Positions 1-11,613 of a stretch of 64,000 nucleotides of DNA are shown here, one piece after another (positions within the stretch are counted from its first letter, which is position 1; every line of letters starts with the position of its first letter). Both the position numbers and the translations under genes were made by a program. Below the pieces are notes generated by a model. It saw only the letters and a program-made list of their open reading frames with translations. It was not told where the DNA came from and made no database searches. This DNA comes from Piper betle (Eukaryota > Streptophyta > Magnoliopsida > Piperales > Piperaceae). The stretch covers positions 1 through 64,000 of the forward strand of contig JAURVB010003462.1 in the NCBI GenBank assembly GCA_033002965.1, read 5' to 3'.

Positions 1-193
1 TGATAACTCATTCTGTTCTGCTGTGTTCCTGACGTTATCATCATATACTTGGGTACGCATGACCCTCATAGCTCATACACGCGACCGACGTCGGGCTCGG
101 TACACGTGTCCTGAAAACTGACTCAACTCGAAAAATAACGGTCGACCCGACTGGTTCTAAATATAAAACCCTAACTCGAATCGTGGGTTTTAC
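1..193 (+). mobile_element. 3' end of a long LTR, plus orientation (entering from left edge)
   Basis: These bases match, in the same orientation, the last ~190 bp of the solo LTR at 19518-22501 (22311-22501). Both share the start TGATAACTCATTCTG, the GGGTACGCATGACCCTCATAG stretch and the terminal GGGTTTTACA. The copy stops exactly at the LTR terminus and is followed at once by a minus-oriented relative. This suggests an LTR inserted into another LTR of the same family. The rest lies outside the window. Confidence 0.75.
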
Positions 194-1603
194 ACGCGAT
201 GACACGACTTGAAGCTTCTACTAGGTCCGTTTAGGACTCGTCTGTTTTACTCTTTTCTATTGTATGTTTGTTTTAATGCTCTGCAGAACGGGTTAAGTGG
301 CATTTTATCGGATCCCACTTAATTCGGGCCATTTAAGCAGAACATTTTCCGGATTAATAACCCCTCGAGGTTGATTTCGAAAATAAGATCCACCAAAAGT
401 TGCTTTCGGGCCTATTATATAACTCCCTACCCAAGCATATATACATACATATATATATGTATATATATATATATGTATATATACGTACATAGTTTCGTTA
501 GTGAAACGAGAGATGGAGAAATCGACTGCACGTATCATGCAGAGGATGCCGTGACAGTCAAAGCGGGCTCTGGATTAGTGCCAGCGGACTGTTCCATTCC
601 CGAGGGATCCTGACAACTCCGCGTTTGAGTTCCTCACATCCGGAGAACGTGGAGATTTACGGGTACTGTTTAGTACAGCGCATGTCCGGACTTGTGGTTC
701 AAAGGGTACTAAAGGCGACTGCCTGAGAGTACTCGGCCTTCGTGCTCAAGGCCAGGAGAAATATGGAGGTACGGAGAGGGCTTAGGATAAAGTTTCACGA
801 GAAGTACTGAAAAAGAAGTGCCGAGAGCGGCACAGTACCAGCAGCAGATCAGTAAGTTCGGGATGCTACCGGGTCTGCAGCCCAGTGGCTCCTCAATAGT
901 GCCCTTCAGAGTGTTCACGTGGAGTATATGATGTTTTCTTTCATATGAGAGTTTGCTCTCATAGCCAGCTTGTTATAGTTATTTTATTTTCTGGACCAGT
1001 AACACTTGTTACTGACGTGTTTTTATACTATATGTAGGTAATAATCACGAGTTGGAGGAGCCAGCTTGGACGGAGGAGCAATGAGGTCTTGTACACACAC
1101 ACATGTTAGATTTCTGAATGTTTAATATTGTGTTGTTATGTTATTATATTGTGAATGACATGTTTAAATGCATGAGACATGATATAATGTGAACATGATT
1201 AGAGATGCGCAGCGGAAGCGTGGTGGGTTGAAACCCCAGCTTCAGGATGAATTCATAATATGTTAGATTTTGTGTGAATGAAATCATGGATGCATGTGTA
1301 TATATTTATATATATATATAATATTTTGACAGGGTGGGCCCATAATTGCACTTTTAGGGAGACCCTGTCTGTTTTATTTCAGAATTTTTATCGTAATTGT
1401 AATGATGTGAAATTTAGGTTGCACGTCATCCATGTAGTATCATGTTAGGGTTTTATGCATTTATCCATGCATGACAAGTCGTATCTACATCTTAAGACGT
1501 CGAGATTAGATCCGCACGAGTTAGGTTCGAGTTAGCCGACCTAACCGGGGCCTGTAACATGCCGGTTCGGTTCACAAGCGTGAACCGGATTTGGGGTGTT
1601 ACA
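194..1603 (-). mobile_element. Long-LTR fragment, minus orientation (nested copy)
   Basis: Read on the minus strand this copy begins at 1603 with TGTAACACCCCAAATCC, the same start as the solo LTR at 19518. It runs collinearly through the equivalent of about 20948 (CGCGATGACACG near 194-205). The remainder of this LTR is missing because the plus-oriented LTR at 1-193 interrupts it. It contains the TATA-rich stretch (445-480) and the conserved GATTAGTGCCAGCGGACTGTTCC block. No coding capacity is visible; short ORFs here are incidental. Confidence 0.8.
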
Positions 1604-3457
1604 ACCTCACTTGAACCGACTCAAAACTGGCTTGAATTAGCAAATTTATAAGCGGGTAAAACCCTAACCCGAAGTTGGATTTTGTACGATCTAATTACTT
1701 AAAAGTGATAATTATTAGCACAACATGCTAAGATTTGATTGATTGATGTGATAAATATTTTTATTGTAGATAAAATAAATTGCATGATTGAATTATATTA
1801 AAATAAATGCTAAGGAACTAATTAAGTAAATTAAGCATGTAATGTTAATTAAATACAACATAGCTTAGAAAATTTGATATGGATTGATTGTTGATTTGAT
1901 ATGATAAGTGCATTGATGTGTGTGTGTTTGTTATAGGATGTGTGAATGCATCATAGTGGGCATTAGCTTTTAGTTTAAATGTGTGGGTATATGAGTGGGA
2001 GCTCGTCGCCTAGGGGCGTGGATAAGATTGGAGCTTCTACCAAGCTCGTTTAGGACTCACTTTTGGTTTGATCTCTTCACTCTATTGTGATTTGTTTTAA
2101 TAAGTAAGCAGACGCGTCGAGTGGTGGACTTATTATATGCCACTCCACATAGGTCATTTAGCCGCACGAAATTTCTAGATTAATAACCCTCGAAGATGAG
2201 ATCCATTGAGTTTGTTTTCGAAATCCTTAGATCTAGATCACGATGCCTTAGGGCCTATCATATTACAATCCGTACTTAGGCCTATATACATATAGTTTTC
2301 TTAAGTTTTTAGTGATATGTGAGATAAGGGAAAATTGACAGTTGTGCTACGCGAGTGGGTGCATGTTAGTCAAAAGGGGCTCTGGATTAGTGAGCATTTG
2401 TTCCATTCCTGAGAGATCCTAATAACTCTACCTTTGAATTCCTCAAATTCAAAGAAGTGTGGAGGTTTACAAGTATTGTAATGTAGCACATATTTAGACT
2501 TGTAGTTTTAAAGGGCATTGAAGGTGCATGCCTGAGAGTATACAACCTTTGTATTCAGGGTCAGAAGTGATATGAAGGATATAGAGGGCTGAAAGAATAG
2601 AAATTGATTTTCTCGCGTAAGAAATAGTTTTAAATTTGCTAAAGAATGAGATGAAATAGAAAGGGATGTTGTCGAGTCGAAGCTGACAACTCCTAATTAA
2701 TGCCCTTATAAGAGATTCTATGAGAAAGAATAATAATATTTTTCATTTAACAAAAGAGTCAGCTCTATTGTGCTAGTTTGTTATTAGTTATTTCTAAACC
2801 GATAATGTTTGTTACTGACGTTTTTTATTATCTATGTAGGTGAGAATCTTGAAGATTGAGTGCTGTCAGGACTACGGAGGAGTAATGATGTACAATACAC
2901 ACATGTACCGACCGAATGAAATTGATGATGTTAAATGATAAATTGTTGTGAATGACATTAATTGAATGTTATTTCTGTGAATTGATAAAATATTTTGCAT
3001 GTGATTGAAAATTTTAAATAGAAATAAATAGGTTGAGCAATGAAGTCTAGACTCGACTCAAAAGATTATAATTGATGATAATTAAAATGTAAAGAGAAAA
3101 TGTCGTGTTTTGGCTGCATTTTTTATTTTTATCGTTATATACTGATTGCTTTGTAAAAGGGTGGTCCTTATTAAACTTTTAAGCGAGGTTTTGTCCGTTT
3201 TATTTTAAAAATAGTTATTTTCTTTCAACTTTTCACTTGTTTGATTTGTTTTATACCTGATTGCATATCATAACATGCATCTAGAACCATAATGGCCTCT
3301 AAGCATTTTATTCATGCATTGAATGCTTACATCACTATATCAAGATATTAAAGTTTAATCCGGGTCAGCTTAACCGAATCAAGTAAATTAACAAATAGTT
3401 CGGTTGCCGGTACCATTTCTAAATTGGTTCGCGAGTGAACCGAAACGAGGTGTTATA
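1604..3457 (-). mobile_element. Older, diverged long-LTR copies (nested)
   Basis: 1604-1687 resembles the plus-oriented LTR tail (ACTCAAAACTGGCTTG...GGTAAAACCCTAACCCG, ending GGATTTTGTA). From about 1688 the sequence becomes a minus-oriented body of the same LTR. It is recognisable by AGCTCGTCGCCTAGG near 1999, the GAGCATTTGTTCCATTCCTGAG block near 2390, and a terminus at 3457 (minus-strand TATAACACCTCG). It is clearly more diverged than 194-1603, so it should be the older layer. I infer successive insertions of related LTRs. Confidence 0.65.
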
Positions 3458-3478
3458 ACTATTATATTGTGTTGGATA

Positions 3479-3720
3479 CATGGTTGCATGAATCGGAATC
3501 GGAATCGAAATCGGAATCGGTTTTCCAGGGAGTCGGAATCGGAATCCGAATCAGTCTGAATCGGCCAAGAATCGGTTCAATTGAATCGGTCCAAATTAAT
3601 TTAATCGATCATATATAATAATTTGACAATTTATAATATAAATATATTAAAATTGGGTATTGATGTTATTTTAATATTATTCTGTGTATTATAATTTATA
3701 ATATTTTTAAATATTTACAT
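3479..3720 (-). mobile_element. Truncated hAT-like TIR element with AATCGG-rich arm
   Basis: CATGGTTGCATGAATCGGAA at 3479 matches the reverse complement of the right end of the complete element at 49373-50042. The similarity continues through the AATCGG hexamer run and the ATATATAATAATTTGACAA segment to about 3720, where it is lost. The second terminus was not found, so this is treated as a fragment. Confidence 0.7.
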
Positions 3721-4225
3721 TTAAACATGGGTAAAATGATAAATAGCTCTGACAAAGTAAGCACTCGTTCTTTTTACCTGGGACTTTACACGGGACTGTC
3801 ACGGGATCTATTCTTTTGAAGAGCCTTCGAGACCGGTAAAAAAACGCCTTTTTTACGAAAATTTGTGGAGAGGTGAAGAGCATATAAGCCTCTGAAAATT
3901 ATAGAGTATGTTGAAGGGTTTGATCAGCTCCAGTCAAGTTCAAGCTCACAGTTTTATAAAATGTTAGCGACTGCAATGGTGTGTCGATTCTGTCTGCCAT
4001 GTCAGGTGGGTGTACGAAACAAAAATTAGTAGATCAATGGCGAAATATCTGTCAAATAAAGAAACAAAAACATTTTCTCATGAAGCATGGCCCGATCAAG
4101 GGGTTTCATCTTAAACAATCATCTTGCTTAATTTCAATGAATTAAGGATGACAATCAAAGAATTGTTCTCCATAGACTGCCATTGTTGACAATGTCCACT
4201 GCCCCCCATAGTGGCAGAGCTCATG
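3721..4225. other. Intergenic, 3' flank of the KMS1-like gene
   Basis: About 500 bp lie between transposon debris and the end of the minus-strand VMP1-like gene. No ORF, RNA gene or repeat was recognised. The part next to 4226 is presumably the 3' UTR and polyadenylation region of that gene. Confidence 0.5.
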
Positions 4226-6648
4226 TTAGTCGCGCTCAGAATGAGAAGAATGAGATGCTTCACCATTTGAACGCCTTGAGGCAGACCGCTTAGCAGCCAA
4301 GGTATTGAACTCCAACTCCTGCCGTTTTCGAAGAAACCCCCGTGCAGTTGCAGTCACAATTTTGGCAAAGAAGTGCAGGAGCATGAGCCATACAACGGTA
4401 GTCCAAATTGTTGACCACGACAGTTGCCAGCTACTTGTCTGACAAATGCATAATTTCACATAAGTTGTACCTTTAGATTCTCAATCATGCAGAAATTCAA
4501 GCAGAAAAAAATTACAAATAATCTACTAATACTTCTAAGTTCTGCAATCCACATGATAATGAGTATACAAATCAAATCTCAAGGGCTCAAATATTAATTT
4601 GAAATTTCTCCTATTGTCAGCTTTAAAGATCATATAGTACCTTCAAAGAAGAAGATGCAGGTGATGGAGCTTTATGATACTTTTCCTTGATTTTGTGCAG
4701 TTTGGAAATGATATTAGGTAAAACTGCTTCAAGGCCAGGAATATGTCCAAAGACCCATATCATCTCCTTCTCAATCCATTCAAGAAGTTGATTGTTGCAA
4801 ACTGAAATAATGAAAATCGTCTGCAGCACACAAAACAGATTCTGCAAATGAGTTTATTTTACAAAAATGTTACATCAAAGCTCTACTAATTCAGCTGCAT
4901 AAATGTTTCGTCTTTGAGATCATAAAACTTATAAACCTTCAACTAGTCAATCAATATATAAATATTAGAAAAAAATGCCACCATGTCACATTATACATTA
5001 TTGCAACATGACAGCAAGTAATAAACTTCACAAGATAAGCAAGGACTATCTACTCAACCTGTATATGGGCCTTAATGAATGCCTTTCCCACCATAGTTGC
5101 CAGAAAAAACTTCCAGAACGGAATCCCAAATTGGCCACACATAATTCCAGCCAGGTCAAACAGAGGATTTGGCACCTAAAATATGAGCCAACTCTTAAAA
5201 ATATCAAATTAAAACAATAAGAAATAAAAAAGAGTTAAACACAGTTGAACAGGAAACTTACCGAGGCGAGTATTAATATTGTAATGAAGTTCATATGCTG
5301 TGAATGAGAGAAAAGCCACCTTTTGATTTGATTCAAGCGCCCAGAGACTCCTCCAAGTTCATTTGAAGATGAATCAAGCTCCTCTACAGCATCCAATTTG
5401 CTTCCCGATAAGTGGGCTGCAAAATAAAAAATAAATGAATACCTATATTTTATGCATTTATAAACTTAAGTTTAAAAATTTATGACACAGAGGGAATATT
5501 AAACATGCAGAATCATCAGCTTAGCAAAAAGACATACCCCTGCAATTTTAGAATTTGTAAATTTTTATATTAGTCAGTTTCATTTTGCATACCCTACTAT
5601 TAGCCTGTGCCAAACAGATGTCTTCTTGGATTAATATCCCTTTGCTAATTATACAGCATTAAACTAAACCAAAATTCAAATACAAATAATTTAGCTGATT
5701 TACCAGTAGCAGAACATCATCAATTTTTTTACAAAAAAGATACAATAAAACACACACCCGCTCTTGAAATAAAATAAGGAGGAAGCTCCCCTAGGGCAGT
5801 TCCAAGACCCCATAGAATAGCCTCTAGTTGAACTTGGGGCAATATGCTACTCAAAGGTACCGTGACAGATGAATCGGGCTGTGGTTGAAACACGGGAGGC
5901 CCATACGCAGAACAATCCTTATCAAGCCATGAAGGGCCCCTTTCCAGTTGTATGGTATCATACGGTGCGCTTTTCAAATCAATCCGTCCACATTGTGCAG
6001 CTTTTATAGTGAATAATGCAATATGCGGACCAAGATACAACACAAAAGTATGCAGGCCAGATCCTAAAACACAGATGATAGCCACTATTTATGTGTGCCT
6101 TCGCAATAAAGATAACAAAATGAAAAAAAAATGCAAAAGATGCTACATTAATACCATCATTGATAGTTAGCTGGGAATAAAAAATAATTCACCAACCTAG
6201 TCCAATTGACGATGCCACACCTAATGCTACCCACCAAACCGTGAATTTCAAATACTTTAGGAATTCCTGTGCATGCTGCAATTAAACGCCACAATAAAAA
6301 TACAAACACAAGGCCTTTCACAACCAATAAAAGATTAAAAAAAAAACAAAACAAAACAAAAAAAGCTTCCACAATAAGTAAGGCGATGGGGAATGTTTTG
6401 GAATATGTGAATCTAACCTCTTGATGAGGGCCATCCACACCAATAACATAAAACCCAGAAGCTAACGCCACAACGCACAAGATCAGTAACCGTACACCTC
6501 TGGTCAATAGATAAACTAAGGAACGGTTCAAATATTCAAGTAAAGCCAAAATGAAACACTTCAATGTCTCTAATGGTTGTTTCGTCAACGTCAAATTTTC
6601 TAACTCAAGTCGATGCTGCTCCTTGAGCCCTGCGAGTTCAATCGACAT
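4226..6648 (-). CDS. KMS1: VMP1-like ER membrane protein (KMS1/KMS2 type), 7 exons
   Basis: The coding exons, read on the minus strand with GT-AG borders, are 6648-6418, 6275-6197, 6063-5758, 5416-5262, 5175-5059, 4841-4641 and 4438-4226, giving about 433 residues. Hallmark segments are [76 protein letters not shown] and [16 protein letters not shown]. These are the conserved hydrophobic core of plant vacuole membrane protein 1 homologues (KILLING ME SLOWLY), multipass ER/Golgi-linked proteins needed for early secretory-pathway integrity and related to VMP1/TMEM41 lipid scramblases. The chosen start is the Met before [12 protein letters not shown] 5' exon (UTR or a few extra codons) may lie at 7000-7210. 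All exons read open without frameshifts. KMS1 and KMS2 cannot be distinguished here. Confidence 0.9.
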
Positions 6649-7300
6649 GGCAACTACATCAATAAAAACATGTTGGCATTGTAGCAAAAGTATAAAATGT
6701 CAGCTTTTTTAACATAAACAACCATCGGCGCGCTCCTCCTCGTACACAAATAGCAACAAAATAAACCAGCGCCTGAAAGGCAAACCCAATAACCACACCA
6801 ACAAATTCTCATCGCCCCCAAATCGTCAGTCGAGAAAGATCGAAACTTTCCGCCATTAAATCCATCGATGCCATGATTCGAATCATCATTCAACGACTAC
6901 ATCAAACAGATCGGCACAAAAACAAGAAAAAGGAAAAAAAGAGCAAGAAAACTACGAATCAAAATAACAATAATAATAATAATAATAATCAGATAAACCT
7001 GAAATGGAAACGCCATCGACGATGTCCTGGGAGAACATGCGAGAAAGCTGCCGCCTCCGGATCCCCAACTTCTTCGTCCCCATCCTTCCCACATAACCCG
7101 AATCGAAACTCGGAAAGGAAAGCAATAGAAAAAGAAAAAAGAAAGGTATAAGGGAACCGATCTTATTAGTGGTTCGCTACCGGCGTCTTCGTCTTCGTCG
7201 CCGGCGCGGCGCCGATGAATTCCAGGAAGCGGGGAGAGGTGGGGTGGCTTGCGGGGGAAACGCTGGGATGGCGTAGCACCAGCTCCCGCTCACCTGGCCC
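6649..7300 (-). promoter_or_regulatory. Probable 5' exon/intron and proximal promoter of the KMS1-like gene
   Basis: This stretch lies directly upstream of the first clear coding exon. A minus-strand donor (TTTCAG|GTTTAT near 7005) could end a leader exon covering about 7005-7210. That region is locally GC-rich (GGCGCCGCGCCGGCGACG near 7200). The intervening DNA has an (AAT/ATT)n run at 6967-6990. No TATA box was pinned down. The exon assignment is inference. Confidence 0.4.
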
Positions 7301-9689
7301 ACTTCCCCCACCTTCAACCATGTCATCATCAGTTTTTACCCGTCTCCCTCTTTTCTTGTAAATTTCATGGACCTCCTCCCCATCTGTTACTTTTATTTAG
7401 TAAATAATCAGGGGATTAAGTTGAATTAGTGATTAGATTTACCATCTTCTATAATTTAACTAGCTTAGCTTCGGCTCCAGGTTTAACTAGATAAAAACTC
7501 AACCCCATTGTAACTTACGCATAGATGTCTCGTGAAGGCTTGACTCCGCCTGCTCAAAGGCTTTCTTCTTCTTTTTTTTCGTATTTTTTTATCTCTAATT
7601 TTGCTCACAAAATATGACTAAGGGTAAGATTGTGCACTCATTTTATTTTAAATGAATTTGCAACATTTTATTGTGTGATTGTTTCACTTTACATTTATTT
7701 CATGATGGAATTAAATTATTTTAATTGAGCACAAACCGTAATTGGAGGCAACTAATTGAATACTAATAATAAATACGACTCGAATTCCCGACAAAGTTGG
7801 AAAAAAAACTCTTATTTATTTTGTCAATGAGCACTCTAAAGTGGTATTTGATCTTCCATTTATATTTCTCTGTTGGGATTGTGTGACGGAATGGGTGGGG
7901 GTACGTCTTGTTAGACTATTTTGGCGGTTCCCGACACATTTTGTATGGATTTGAGTTGGAGGATGTATAGAAATTTGTCGAGAAATAGATACATCACATT
8001 GATTTGTTTAACTAATATATTTTATTTTATTTATAAATCATTCTCGGAGAATGTTTGATTATATATTTACATAAATATGTGGCATTTTGAATAAACACCA
8101 GGAGAAATAGATGGCTGGTTTCTTATGGCATTTTTTAAAAAATATCATGGTTAGGGTAATATTAATGCACATTATACCATGCATCATTGGTCATGACTGG
8201 GTTTGGATTAGATGATAATGGGTTAGGGTTGGTTTGGCAACGTCAAAATCAAACCATTCATCTTCTCTTTCTTCCCCTACTTGTGAAAAAGAGTAAATAT
8301 TATTATAAAAAAGATGAATTTCTTAAATGAATATTTGCTAGATTTGGCCCATCAGCGTCTGCATCTGCATCAAGCTGACCATAATTATTTGCTGAGTGTG
8401 ACGGCCGCTCTTGATAAAATTATTGTGAGATATAGTTGTAATATCTGAAGTGAATCATATGACATGAACATATGATAAGGAACATATGACAATAACACAC
8501 CCACACACACACGCTAAAAATGACAAATTTAAAATTTTTTGTATCAATATCTTTCAATCTTGGCTGTAAGGTTACTCAAAATTACAAAACCATCCATTTA
8601 TAAGGGATAAGTTGTTTAACCAATCAATATATTACTGGCCGCCCAGCCCAATTCAATGCGTGTTTTTCAATCAATATGCTAACTTGTCAACGATGCATAT
8701 GGCCTGTCGTTTACCAGGTTCTTCCTGTGCTAAAAAGTCAGACTCCCTATTATCCATCCAAAGTCTGAAAATAACACATCACCAAAGATATACTATATCA
8801 GTGGCCACAATCAACTGTCATTCCAACAAAAATCAAAAGAAAAACCAATGAGAACTATATTGACTCAAGCTCAAGGGAATCACAAGAGTTTAGGGCTATA
8901 AAATTATTGTATCCCATGACAAAAATATCTAAATACAAATTTGATATCTGGGCAACATCATCCAACATGCTCAAAATGAATTATATTCTGGAACTTCAAT
9001 TATGTTGATCATGAAAATGTTAAATGTAAATGTCACAGCACCGGGAGATCTAAATGATTCATAAAAGTAGATGATAAGGTTATCGTGAAAACAATAAATG
9101 AGATGTTGAATTTGACAAACCGTGGATGCATAGCTTGAAGCATTAATAAACATAACGGGCGATAAAGAGAACAAACTCTTCGGACGATGAAAACTTTCTG
9201 CTACATTTTTCTCACTGAGTTATTGTCAGCAGTTGTGACGCAAGAAAGCAGAAGGTAACTGATATCGTAAATCATTGAAGCTTTGACACTACTAATGAAC
9301 TGGATTAGCACGTTCATTTACAGACGGAAATAAATACCATCTTGTATGAAGTAAAGAGTGAACATGTCACAGATCCGTTACATGACATGGACACAACCAA
9401 AGTCAAGTTGCCAGATGCACAAACGGAAAAAGATGAATACTAAATAACATTATTCAGTAGAATAATGTATGGTCGCAGTCAATTGATAGAGTGAAATGAA
9501 ATGCTCGTTATGCGAAAGCTTACTCATGGACTTCTGATTGTTAGAGAACTTACAACATATAAACCCAGGGCATTATTCACACTAACTTGCCCCCAAACTG
9601 TGGTGGAACCAATTGTGTTGTGTGCCTTTCTTAAGTTTTGGCTCGTTTGTTCTGGGAAGTATTCTGAGAAATGCCGTAAGACGTGCTAT
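7301..9689. other. AT-rich intergenic DNA
   Basis: About 2.4 kb without a recognisable gene. Short ORFs at 8612-8851 (plus) and 8971-9174 (minus) have low-complexity translations, no splice context and no family resemblance, so they are not called. No clear transposon termini were seen. Confidence 0.5.
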
Positions 9690-9857
9690 TCGTATCTTTT
9701 TTTCTGTGATATGTTTTCTGCTATTCCTGCTGCAATTATAGATGAGTGTCCACCTCCATCTATTGCGCCATAGGATGGCAAAGAAGGTGACTTGAGAAGC
9801 AGAGGAGAAGTATCAGGAAGCTTTTTCAAGGAGCGGGACGGTGAGGTTAATGCCATC
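9690..9857 (-). other. Possible 3'-terminal exon of an unrecognised gene
   Basis: On the minus strand a splice-acceptor-like ATTACAG at about 9858 is followed by an open frame of ~57 codons. It begins RMALTSPSRSLKKLPDTS, ends AENISQKKRYE and has a stop near 9690. The composition (Ser/Pro/Lys-rich, then a short hydrophobic IIAAGIAE stretch) looks more protein-like than its surroundings, but I do not recognise a family. No convincing upstream exon could be joined: a strong donor near 11005 on the same strand gives an immediate stop when joined in its visible frame. It may be a non-coding transcript exon or chance. Confidence 0.25.
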
Positions 9858-10220
9858 CTGTAATCACAATTCAGACATTTAATAAAAATGCACGGGCAGA
9901 AATTAGTAAATGTGGCAATTAGATATTCAACTATACAGACTGTGTAAATAAGTTTATGCTGTTAGAGAAATTCACCTCAAGATTTTTCTATTCTGATTGA
10001 CTGAGGTAGGAAAAAAAGAGAAATTAGTCCTGCTTGGAGTCACCTTTGAATAAACAACATTTTGGCGAGTAATGCTAAACAAGACTTCAGAATCTGACCT
10101 TCTCAAGGCACATATCATGGTCACTAGTTCTTCTAACCTTCTTCATTTCTAAAAAATTATAAGAGGGCCTTAAAAAAGTGTAGAATTTATAACAACCCTG
10201 CAACCTAGTTCCATTTTAAG

Positions 10221-10560
10221 AGAAAATTAGAGTTTTCTCCTATGTAGTTCAACCTTGGGATTTGGGTAGTGAAACCTAATTCTTCTCCATAAATGAGAAG
10301 AATTGATCTATGAAAGCATCATATTCCAATCCATCAATCTACTGCATAAGTTATGCACTTTAATTATATTTTTAATTAATCTTCATTAGTATCAGAGCCC
10401 ATTTGATGTTCTATAATTATATGTTTAATTAATCTTCATTAGTATCAGAGCCCATTTGATGTTCTCATAGACTAATTATCCTCACAAGATGTAGAAGAAT
10501 TTGGTTTCACAACCTAAATCCCAACTCTAAACACCATAGGAGAAAACCCTAATTTCCTCC
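10221..10560. repeat. Imperfect inverted repeat enclosing a 53-bp tandem duplication
   Basis: The left arm 10221-10290 is roughly 80% complementary to the right arm 10489-10560; shared segments include GTTTTCTCCTATG and GATTTGGGTAGTGAAACC with variants. The spacer holds two direct copies (10361-10412 and 10414-10464) of a unit containing TTAGTATCAGAGCCCATTTG. That resembles the primer-binding site complementary to initiator-Met tRNA in plant LTR retrotransposons. It looks like a fold-back remnant of a small LTR-type element. Confidence 0.6.
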
Positions 10561-11613
10561 CAAACAGAAAAGTACCTACAATGTATATATGGGGTTTTAT
10601 TTATAGATAAATAATAAGACTCCTCCCTAAGTCGTATCTTTTAAAGTTTGTTAGGTTTATCCCCTAAAATAAGAGAAACCAAATTTATTTGGGATCTTTT
10701 CTAAATATTGGGCGTACAAAAATCATACGTCCACCATCACCCACAATATGGGGAGTAAGGCGTCACCAACTCATGGGTGCATGGTAGGCAAATCAAAGAA
10801 TATATAATAGTTTTGATAGGGTCATCACTTGAAAATATGCAGAAGCGAAATAGCAGCATACAAGGGCACTCCAAAGGAAAATATCAGTATCATACACCAG
10901 GTCGACAAGGATAAGCTCATTCCATTCAAATCAGAATGCCCACTTCGATAAATGGATTAAAGTTTAAAACTCAGTGTGGACGGCATGCCAGCAACAAATG
11001 CCAAAGAGAACTTACTAATTAACTCTCATAAAAACAAGGCAAACAGAGCAGCGCAACAACAGAAGCAAAGCAATAAAAGTGAGAGTAGGAAGAAGATCAG
11101 AAGGCATAGATGCGGGAGAGGAATAGGATGGGCCGGCTTCTCTCTTCTCCATCTTTCTCTAACATCTACTCATCTGCATCCTCTCAACACGACGCATAAT
11201 ACACCAACAACCGCCGCCGCCGCCGCCTGGGGCCAAAATCTGTACGTACCCAACGAGCTCGGTATCCTCCATTTCCCGCTTGGGAAAAAAAGCCTCAAAT
11301 TCCCTGATTTGACGGGATACTTGGACCAATCAGAAAGCCCCAATCACACAAACCTCCACTCCACCTCCACCCGCACGTCAGTCAACCCACGACATAAAAC
11401 CACGAGCTTTGGAGAATGAAGTGAACGGTCCATCACGTCCTGTCCCAAATAATATCCCTCCCCCCCAAAAACACATGAATGTTAAATAAATGGGTTTACC
11501 ATTTTGCCCCGCCAGGCATGGAATCGTCCTCGCCTACACTTGATTTGTTGACTGACTTGCTGGTACAGGGAGTGGGAGAGGAGGAAGGAAGCGGAGCAGC
11601 GCGGCGGGCGACC
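10561..11613. promoter_or_regulatory. Upstream region of the IDE-like gene
   Basis: This contains AT-rich DNA to about 10970, then a more GC-balanced kilobase leading to the IDE start. It includes a CCGCCG trinucleotide run at 11209-11228 and a C-rich tract at 11457-11470. The plus-strand ORF 10976-11419 has biased low-complexity sequence and no family resemblance. No TATA box was assigned with confidence. Confidence 0.35.

Noticed and set aside
371..613. Plus and minus ORFs around 305-918 and their near-identical counterparts at 20241-20822
   Set aside because: They are conserved only because both loci are copies of the same LTR. The sequences include TATA-repeat translations and no retroviral domain.
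1520..1535. GGTTCGAG as a tRNA B-box
   Set aside because: It lies in the conserved LTR start region and there is no A-box or cloverleaf arrangement around it. No tRNA gene was convincingly found in the window.
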